From the NCBI GenBank assembly GCA_031265015.1, contig JAISDG010000213.1:1-6231 (forward strand): a DNA stretch of 6,231 nt, given 5' to 3'. The translations under genes and the position numbers were made by a program. Numbering within the stretch: position 1 is the first letter of the stretch; every line of letters begins with the position of its first letter. Of this stretch, positions 1 to 5,478 are shown in pieces. Below the pieces are notes generated by a model that was not told the origin of the DNA, did not search any database, and saw nothing but the letters and a program-made list of their open reading frames with translations. The stretch is from Spirochaetaceae bacterium. Lineage in GTDB: Bacteria > Spirochaetota > Spirochaetia > Treponematales > Breznakiellaceae.

Positions 1-3000
1 CTGCCGAATTCCACCCGCACCAGGCCGGCCTTTTCCTTTAACGAAGAAACTTCCAGTTCCCGGCAGATGATCCGGATCTCCGCCAGGGCCAGCAGGCTGG
101 CCGCCTCGTCCGGGGGCGGGCCAAAGCGGTCCGCCAGCTCCGCGTGGAGGCCCTCCAGTTCTTCCCTGGTTTTGACGGCGGCGATCTTTTTGTAGACCTC
201 CATCTTTTCCTGGGGGCTGTCGATGTAGGGATCGGGGATAAACCCCGAATATTCCAGTTCCAGCAGGGGTTCCGTTTCCGCCTCGTAGTTTTCGTTCTCC
301 AGTTTCCGGACCGCTTCGTCCAAAAGCCGGATGTACAAATCAAAGCCCACCGAAAAAATGTCCCCGCTCTGTTCCCTGCCCAGGAGGTTCCCCGCCCCGC
401 GGATCTCCAGGTCCTTCAGGGCGATCTTAAAGCCCGAGCCCAGTTCGGTAAAATCGGAAATAACCTGGAGCCGCCGGATGGCCAGTTCCGAAAGGGACCG
501 GCCGCCGGGGTAAAACAGGTACGCGTAGGCCACCCGGTCCGAACGGCCCACCCGGCCCCGCAGCTGGTAGAGCTGGGAGATGCCGTACATGTCCGAGCGG
601 TCTATGATGATCGTATTCACGTTGGGGATATCGATGCCGTTTTCGATGATCGTGGTGGATACCAGGACATGAAAGCCCCCGTGGATAAAGCGGCGCATCA
701 CATCCTCCAGATCCCGGGCGTCCATCTGGCCGTGGGCGGTTTCGACCGACATTTCCGGTACTATCCGCTCCAGCATGATCCTGACTTCCCGCAGGTCTTC
801 TATCCGGTTGTGGAGGAAGAACACCTGCCCCCCCCGTTCCGCCTCGGCGCGGATTGCCGCGGCCACCCGGTCCTCGTCAAAGGGGCCGATGGCCGTTTCT
901 ATGGGATGCCGGTTCAGGGGCGGGGTGCTCAAAAGGCTCATGTCCCGGATTTTAAGCAGGCTCATGTGGAGGGTCCTGGGTATGGGGGTCGCGCTTAAGG
1001 AAAGGCAGTCCACGTTGATCTTCAGCTCCTTCAGTTTTTCCTTGTCCTTAACCCCGAAACGCTGTTCCTCGTCCACCACCAAAAGGCCCAGATCCTTAAA
1101 GGCCACATCCTTCTGGATGATCCGGTGGGTCCCCACCAGGATGTCCACTTCCCCCCGGGCGGCGGCGTCCAGGATGCGGCCGCTCTCGGCGGGGCCCACA
1201 AAGCGGGACAGCATGGCCAGGGTAACGGGAAACTGGCTGAACCGTTCCTTAAAATTTTCGTAGTGCTGTTCCGCCAGGATCGTGGTGGGCGCCAGGAACG
1301 CCACCTGTTTCCCCCCCATAACCGCCTTAAAACAGGCCCGGACCGCCACTTCGGTTTTGCCGTACCCCACGTCGCCGCAGACCAGCCGGTCCATGGGATG
1401 GGGGGCTTCCATATCGGTCTTGATCTCCTCCACGCAGCGGAGCTGATCTTCGGTTTCCTCAAAGGGAAAGGCCGCCTCAAAAAGAAGCTGCCATTCCGTA
1501 TCCGGGGGAAAGGCAAAGCCCGGGGCGGCCTTGCGCTTTGAATAGAGGAGGATGAGCCCTTCGGCGATGTCTTCCACCGATTTCCGCACCCGGCCCTTGC
1601 GGTTTTCCCAGCTTTTGGATCCCAGCTTGTCCAGCCGGGGGGGCGTCCCCTCGCTGCCGATATACCGCTGTACCAGGTTGACCTGCTCGATGGGAACGAA
1701 GACAGCCTCGTCGTCCAGGTATTCGATCTTGACATAGTCCCGCTCATGGCCCCGGGAGCGGATCCGTTCTATCCCTTTAAAGAGGCCGATGCCGTAATTC
1801 ACGTGGACCACGTAATCCCCGCTGTTCAGTTCCACAAAGGTATCGATGGGACTGCTCCTGACCTTTGAGAGGGACCGGGGGGGCCGTCTGCGGCGGCCGA
1901 AAATTTCGTTTTCCTGGACCACCATGAGTTTCGCGTCGGGCAGGGAAAATCCCGCGGACAGGGGCAGGGAAACCACCGATAGCCCCGTTGGGGACCCGGT
2001 TTGGCCCTCCCCGTCCGCCGGCCGCAGCAGCTGCTCTATCCGGGCTGCCTGGACTTCCGATTCGGCGGCCACGGTAATGGTCCAGCCCTGTTTGAGCAGC
2101 GACCCGAATTCTTCCCGCAGATATTCGATGTTGCCGAAAAAACTCCGGGAAGACTCGCAGGATACGCGGCGGCGGTTTTCCCCTTCGCCGCGGATGCCCA
2201 TAAAGGAAACGACCGAAGGGCTTCCGGGCTTGTTTTCCCCGCCGCTTTCAACGCCGCCTTTCGCCAGGGCGCCGAAATCAAGCAGGATCCGGTCCGGCGA
2301 GGGGACGGGTTTTTCCCGCCGGGCCAGGCGGAACAATCCCTGGTATTCGCTTTCCAGGATTTTCCGGGCGTTCTCCAGCCGTTCCCGGTCCAGGTAACAG
2401 ACCGTCCCCCCGGGGCCCAGATAGTCCAGCAGGGTATGGGCACGGCCCGGACCGGTAAAGGCCAGGGGAAAAAACAGCTCCTCCCCGGGAACGGTTTCCC
2501 CCGCCCGGAGCCGCTCCAGCAGAGCGGCGGTTCCCTTCCGGTCAATGGTAAATTCCGGCATGGCCGCGATGTTTTTTTCCAGCGCCGCCGCGGTTTCTTT
2601 TGTCCAGATCACTTCCTTCAGGGGGCGGATCGTCATGGAATCGAGTTTATTCCCGGCGGCGCCCTGGTTTGGGTCCAGGGGATCAAAGCGTTTGATCGAC
2701 TCCACCTGGTCAAAATCCAGCAGCACCCGGTAGGCTTCGTCATCCCCCCCCATAAGAACGTCCAGCACCTCCCCCCGGAGGGCAAATTCGCCGTGGAGCT
2801 GGACCCGGGGAACCCTGATATAGCCCATCTCTACCAGGGAGGCCCCCAGGGCGGCGGTATCTACCGTGTCCCCGATCGTAAGGGGAACCAGCAGGCCGCG
2901 GAAGTATTCGGGAGAAGGCAGGGGGGTCAGAAAGGCCCGTTCCGGCGCGACCACCAGCAGATCGGAGCCGGCGTTTCCCGCCGCCGCGGAGGCCTTGGCG

Positions 3001-3452
3001 GCCGCGGCAGCCTTAGCGGTCGAAGCGGTTGCGGCGGTCTTGGCGGCCGGGGCCGGGCGGGCGTTTACCATGGCCGCCAGGGCCATGGTCCGTTCGCCGA
3101 AGACCGCGGAAAGGGGGGTGTCCCGGTACGGCAGGGTTCCCCACCAGGGAAAGATCGTGGTCCGGAACGGAGCGGGCCGGGCCGGATCCGTTCCGGGGAA
3201 AAAGCTGTTCAGATCCCCCGCCAGATCTTCCGCCTCCCGTTCGGTGGGAACCACCGCCAGGATCGTCCCCGGCCCTGCCGCTTCCCGGCGGGCCATGGCC
3301 GCCAGGGCCAGGATCAGCGCCCGGGCCGCCCCTTCGGGGCCTTCAACTTCAAGGGAACAGGGGCTCTGTTTTTTCAGGGCCTCCAGCAGGGCGGCGACGG
3401 AAGGGGCGGAACGGACGGCGGAAACAAGGGGGCTTACGGGCTGGCTCTTCAT
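1..3452 (-). CDS. mfd: Transcription-repair coupling factor Mfd (C-terminal end cut by window edge)
   Basis: Mfd is a cytoplasmic ATP-driven DNA translocase that displaces RNA polymerase stalled at lesions and recruits UvrA for nucleotide excision repair. The frame is open for 1150 codons from ATG at 3452 to the window edge, with no stop or frameshift. A UvrB-like N-terminal module occupies about residues 1-350. The CarD-like RNA-polymerase-interacting domain is at about 534-615 (SGDYVVHVNYGIGLFKGIER). Helicase lobe 1 shows Walker A GDVGYGKT (693-700), APTTILAEQH (721-730), DEEQ (794-797) and SATPIPRTL (820-828). Lobe 2 shows FFLHNRIEDL (878-887), STTIIENGIDIPN (932-944) and QLRGRVGR (963-970). 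The TRCF C-terminal domain begins after about 1035 and is incomplete. E. coli Mfd is about 1150 residues, so this one is longer, partly because of an Ala-rich insert at 131-163. An in-frame TGA lies six codons upstream, so ATG 3452 is the first possible start, but no Shine-Dalgarno is well placed before it. The gene is transcribed divergently from the operon at 3544. Identity is near certain; the exact start is less so. Confidence 0.97.
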   Translation of the reverse strand, partial: MKSQPVSPLVSAVRSAPSVAALLEALKKQSPCSLEVEGPEGAARALILALAAMARREAAGPGTILAVVPTEREAEDLAGDLNSFFPGTDPARPAPFRTTIFPWWGTLPYRDTPLSAVFGERTMALAAMVNARPAPAAKTAATASTAKAAAAAKASAAAGNAGSDLLVVAPERAFLTPLPSPEYFRGLLVPLTIGDTVDTAALGASLVEMGYIRVPRVQLHGEFALRGEVLDVLMGGDDEAYRVLLDFDQVESIKRFDPLDPNQGAAGNKLDSMTIRPLKEVIWTKETAAALEKNIAAMPEFTIDRKGTAALLERLRAGETVPGEELFFPLAFTGPGRAHTLLDYLGPGGTVCYLDRERLENARKILESEYQGLFRLARREKPVPSPDRILLDFGALAKGGVESGGENKPGSPSVVSFMGIRGEGENRRRVSCESSRSFFGNIEYLREEFGSLLKQGWTITVAAESEVQAARIEQLLRPADGEGQTGSPTGLSVVSLPLSAGFSLPDAKLMVVQENEIFGRRRRPPRSLSKVRSSPIDTFVELNSGDYVVHVNYGIGLFKGIERIRSRGHERDYVKIEYLDDEAVFVPIEQVNLVQRYIGSEGTPPRLDKLGSKSWENRKGRVRKSVEDIAEGLILLYSKRKAAPGFAFPPDTEWQLLFEAAFPFEETEDQLRCVEEIKTDMEAPHPMDRLVCGDVGYGKTEVAVRACFKAVMGGKQVAFLAPTTILAEQHYENFKERFSQFPVTLAMLSRFVGPAESGRILDAAARGEVDILVGTHRIIQKDVAFKDLGLLVVDEEQRFGVKDKEKLKELKINVDCLSLSATPIPRTLHMSLLKIRDMSLLSTPPLNRHPIETAIGPFDEDRVAAAIRAEAERGGQVFFLHNRIEDLREVRIMLERIVPEMSVETAHGQMDARDLEDVMRRFIHGGFHVLVSTTIIENGIDIPNVNTIIIDRSDMYGISQLYQLRGRVGRSDRVAYAYLFYPGGRSLSELAIRRLQVISDFTELGSGFKIALKDLEIRGAGNLLGREQSGDIFSVGFDLYIRLLDEAVRKLENENYEAETEPLLELEYSGFIPDPYIDSPQEKMEVYKKIAAVKTREELEGLHAELADRFGPPPDEAASLLALAEIRIICRELEVSSLKEKAGLVRVEFG
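2964..3062 (-). repeat. Ala-rich low-complexity insert inside mfd (residues about 131-163)
   Basis: Between two otherwise normal Mfd segments (GERTMALAAMVN before, LLVVAPERAF after), about 33 residues are almost only Ala, Lys, Thr, Pro and Ser, including AKAAAAAKASAAAG. In most Mfd proteins these two segments are joined by a short loop. The DNA is an imperfect tandem of GCC/GCG triplets, and CTTGGCGGCCG occurs twice, as expected from slippage growth. It probably forms a flexible linker on the surface of the UvrB-like domain. The frame stays open through it. Confidence 0.6.
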
Positions 3453-3483
3453 GGCGTATTTTACAGGTTCATTCCCTCTAGGC

Positions 3484-3513
3484 TCAACAAAGGCATGCCG
3501 ATAACTATATAAT
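3484..3513 (+). promoter_or_regulatory. Sigma70-like promoter of the secreted-protein/PilZ operon
   Basis: A perfect TATAAT -10 box lies at 3508-3513, in an AT-rich island within GC-rich DNA. The best -35 is the weak TCAACA at 3484-3489 (4 of 6 matches, 18-bp spacer). The predicted transcription start is about 3520, giving a leader of about 24 nt to the GTG start at 3544. The spacer contains a perfect 8-bp palindrome, GGCATGCC (3492-3499), a possible operator or chance. Confidence 0.55.
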
Positions 3514-3530
3514 AGAATCGTGTCTTGTAA
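3504..3530 (-). promoter_or_regulatory. Possible mfd promoter, overlapping the divergent operon promoter
   Basis: On the minus strand the same AT-rich island reads TATAGT (3509-3504) or TATTAT (3514-3509), either of which could be a -10 box. The -35 is poor: TTACAA at 3530-3525 is only 15 bp from TATAGT. If used, transcription would start near 3497 and give a leader of about 45 nt. The opposing -10 boxes overlap, so the two directions may compete for RNA polymerase. Confidence 0.35.
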
Positions 3531-3531
3531 C

Positions 3532-3536
3532 AGGAG
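3532..3536 (+). promoter_or_regulatory. Shine-Dalgarno AGGAG that fixes the GTG start at 3544
   Basis: AGGAG ends 7 nt before GTG 3544, which begins a textbook signal peptide. An ATG at 3539 is out of frame and too close. An in-frame GTG at 3520 coincides with the predicted transcription start and could only work on a leaderless message, so 3544 is preferred. Confidence 0.7.
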
Positions 3537-3543
3537 TTATGGG

Positions 3544-4536
3544 GTGAAGCAAAAACTGTTTTTGGCCGCCGTTCTTGGAGCTTTCTGCGTCCTTTCCGCG
3601 GCCGCGGCGGATATAAGCCTTTCCATCCGGTTTTACGACAAAAAGGTCTACCATGTGGCGGAAACCGGGGATACCGGGTCTTCGGTAAAACCGGAACCCG
3701 TTTATGTGGAGATTACCCTGACCAACCGGAGCCCCGGGACCTACCGTTTTAAACTGGCGGATGAACGGGTTTTTTCCGTGGACATTGACGTGCGCACCCT
3801 GTCAAACCAAAGCCTGGAACCGGCGGACTATATCCTGCGCAAACGCAGTGAAAGCCGGAACGTTTATTTCAGGGACATTACGGTAGAGCCGGGGGAATCC
3901 TTTTCCTTTGTGGAGGATGTCCGCAATTACGCGGATCTTCGGGAACCGGGATCCTTTGTGATCCAGGCCCGGATCTTTCCCGATCTGTTCCGGGAAAGCT
4001 CCCTATCCGCCCCGGCGGGCATTCCCCTGGAATCAAACCGGCTTAACCTGAACCTGCGGCCCCCCGCCATTCCCGGCCCCGGGGGCATTCCCTTTGACAT
4101 GGATGTAGAAACCGGCGCCGTCCTGGTCCGGGAAAAACTGCCCCCCGACGAAGTGACGGCCTATATGCTCCGGGCCCGGCAAAAATCCCAGTGGGAAAAA
4201 TTCTTTCTCTACATGAACCTGGAAGCGCTGATCACCAACGACGCGGTCCGCCGCCGGTCCTGGCTTAACGAGCCGGAAGAAGGCCGGGCGCGGATGATGG
4301 CAAAGTACCGGGCGGATCTGCAAAATTCCACGGCCGATGAAGACATCGCCCTGGTTCCCTCGGATTTCAGGATTGAAAGCACCAGCCATAACGGAGCAAC
4401 AGGAACCGTGGTAGTTACCGAATGGTTCCAGGTGGGCAGGATCACCGAACGGCGCCGCTATACCTACAGCTTCCGCAGGCAAGATGACATTTGGCTGCTG
4501 GAGGATTATACTGTAGTCAGGCTGGGGACTGAATGA
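3544..4536 (+). CDS. Secreted protein of unknown function (Ig-like N-terminal half, NTF2-like C-terminal half)
   Basis: I do not recognise a named family. The 330-residue product starts with a clear signal peptide: MKQK, a hydrophobic core LFLAAVLGAFCVLS, then a probable signal peptidase I site after the Ala run near residue 22. Cys15 is preceded by GAF, a poor lipobox, so a lipoprotein is less likely though spirochaete lipoboxes are loose. Residues about 50-172 read as a beta-sandwich with alternating strands (VYVEITLTNRSPG, VEPGESFSFVEDV), similar in style to BsuPI or Ig-like domains. A Pro/Gly-rich linker (173-184) follows. Residues about 200-330 have helices, then strands ending in YTYSFRRQDDIWLLEDYTVV, resembling an NTF2-like fold. 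It probably acts in the periplasm. The stop overlaps the next ATG by 4 bases, so both genes are likely translationally coupled. The start codon is GTG. That it is a real gene is well supported; domain names are inference. Confidence 0.85.
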   Translation: MKQKLFLAAVLGAFCVLSAAAADISLSIRFYDKKVYHVAETGDTGSSVKPEPVYVEITLTNRSPGTYRFKLADERVFSVDIDVRTLSNQSLEPADYILRKRSESRNVYFRDITVEPGESFSFVEDVRNYADLREPGSFVIQARIFPDLFRESSLSAPAGIPLESNRLNLNLRPPAIPGPGGIPFDMDVETGAVLVREKLPPDEVTAYMLRARQKSQWEKFFLYMNLEALITNDAVRRRSWLNEPEEGRARMMAKYRADLQNSTADEDIALVPSDFRIESTSHNGATGTVVVTEWFQVGRITERRRYTYSFRRQDDIWLLEDYTVVRLGTE

Positions 4537-5297
4537 AATTATTGCTGGTGCTGGGTTCCGATAGTATTTATGAAAACGTAGCGCTGTTTTTAAAACCCCT
4601 GGGGTTTGATTTAATCAGATACCGCCATGCCCAGAAGGCCATGGACAATATTGAGGAAATCGACCCCATAGGCATTATCATCAGCGCCAGGGATTTTCCG
4701 CGGCACTGGAAAACCATAACCAGCTTTGTCCGTTACGAACGGTCCAAAAACGAATGTCCCATCATAATTCTTAAGGGGAAGAATTTTTCCGAAGAGGAGA
4801 TCAACAAGGCCATGGCCCTGGAAATAAACGGCCTGGTGCTGGAATCCCTGAAGAATCCCGCCGAAACCGAAAAGATCCAGACCCTGCTGGCCCGGTATGT
4901 GCCGGTGGAGGACAAGCGGAAAAACCGCCGGTACCGTCCGGAACAGTGGAGCCGCTTCGGCTTTGTGTTTTCCCATCCCCTGAACGAAAAACTGGTTACC
5001 GGAACGGTAAAAACAGTCTCCTCCACCGGCGTTTCTTTCGAACCCGACCATCCGGCCATGACCGATACCATCAGGGTTGACGCGGAGCTCAAGGACTGTT
5101 CCCTCCGGGCGGGAAAGGACATCCTTTCCCCCGCCTGTACCGTCCGCCATACGGGCAAGATCATCGCCCTGGAATTCCTTTCATTCCCCGGATCGGAAAA
5201 AGAAACCCTGGACATCTATCTGGAAAATCTGCCCCTGGAAGAACTTAAGGCAAAACAGGGGTCAGGCAGCGCTGTACCACGTCAAGGGGAAGCTTAA
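4533..5297 (+). CDS. Degenerate receiver-like domain fused to a PilZ domain
   Basis: The 254-residue cytoplasmic protein has no signal or membrane segment. Residues 1-122 follow a response-regulator pattern (strands KLLLVLGS, IGIIIS, CPIIILK, NGLVLES), but the catalytic residues are gone. The acidic pair after strand 1 is replaced by Gly-Ser, Ser51 stands where the phospho-Asp is expected, and Lys81 and Glu104 stand where Thr and Lys are usual. It is therefore probably a pseudo-receiver used for binding. Residues about 128-220 fit PilZ: an RxxxR motif at Arg129-Arg133 (RKNRR), then TVSSTG at 161-166, which keeps the Ser and Gly of the family motif [D/N]xSxxG but has Thr first. Cyclic-di-GMP binding is plausible but not assured. 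The ATG overlaps the previous stop (ATGA) with GGGGA at 4524-4528 as Shine-Dalgarno. The tail (about 238-254, KAKQGSGSAVPRQGEA) is low-complexity and overlaps the end of the convergent rpn gene by 53 bp, suggesting the 3' end was altered. Confidence 0.85.
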   Translation: MKLLLVLGSDSIYENVALFLKPLGFDLIRYRHAQKAMDNIEEIDPIGIIISARDFPRHWKTITSFVRYERSKNECPIIILKGKNFSEEEINKAMALEINGLVLESLKNPAETEKIQTLLARYVPVEDKRKNRRYRPEQWSRFGFVFSHPLNEKLVTGTVKTVSSTGVSFEPDHPAMTDTIRVDAELKDCSLRAGKDILSPACTVRHTGKIIALEFLSFPGSEKETLDIYLENLPLEELKAKQGSGSAVPRQGEA

Positions 5298-5478
5298 GCG
5301 CCCGGGAAATCTGCTCCGGACTCATGCCGAAGTCCAGGAGGTTTTTGACGCTTTCCCCAAGGCCCTCTTCCCGGCCTTTTTCACGGCCTTCTTCCCGGCC
5401 CTTTTCCCAGCCTTCTTCCCGGCCTTCCTCCCGTTCAACAACCAGCGCCTCTTCCAGTTTCCATTCCGTCATTAACAT
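5245..5478 (-). CDS. Candidate intragenic short protein from the rpn C-terminus (RpnS-like antitoxin)
   Basis: An in-frame ATG at 5478 (Met226 of the long protein) is preceded by GGAGG with 8 nt between, an almost ideal ribosome-binding site; a second ATG lies two codons later. Translation from here gives a 77-residue protein: MLMTEWKLEEALVVE, then the GREE-type repeats at about residues 16-40, then the helical end. It contains none of the nuclease residues. In E. coli, rpn genes are reported to encode such small C-terminal proteins from internal starts; they bind the long form and block its toxicity, and their dimer helix carries 4-residue repeats that vary in number. By analogy this would be the antitoxin. 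Seen: the start signals and the repeats. Inferred: expression and function. A weaker alternative start is Met199, with GGGAA 6 nt upstream, giving 104 residues. Confidence 0.55.
   Translation of the reverse strand: MLMTEWKLEEALVVEREEGREEGWEKGREEGREKGREEGLGESVKNLLDFGMSPEQISRALKLPLDVVQRCLTPVLP

Noticed and set aside
144..998. Plus-strand open frame of 284 codons antisense to mfd
   Set aside because: It is opposite the Mfd helicase lobe 2 and C-terminal domain, with no recognisable motif or ribosome-binding site.
2001..3512. Plus-strand open frame of about 500 codons antisense to mfd
   Set aside because: Its translation is low-complexity Gly/Arg/Gln-rich with no domain, and it mirrors mfd, whose motifs are unmistakable. 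Long antisense frames are common in GC-rich genes.
3520..3543. Earlier GTG start for the secreted protein
   Set aside because: It would put eight polar residues before the signal peptide and lies at the predicted transcription start. GTG 3544 has AGGAG at good spacing. A leaderless start here is not fully excluded.
5361..5432. CRISPR-like or intergenic tandem array
   Set aside because: The units are contiguous 12-mers without spacers, in frame inside a typical Rpn C-terminal region.
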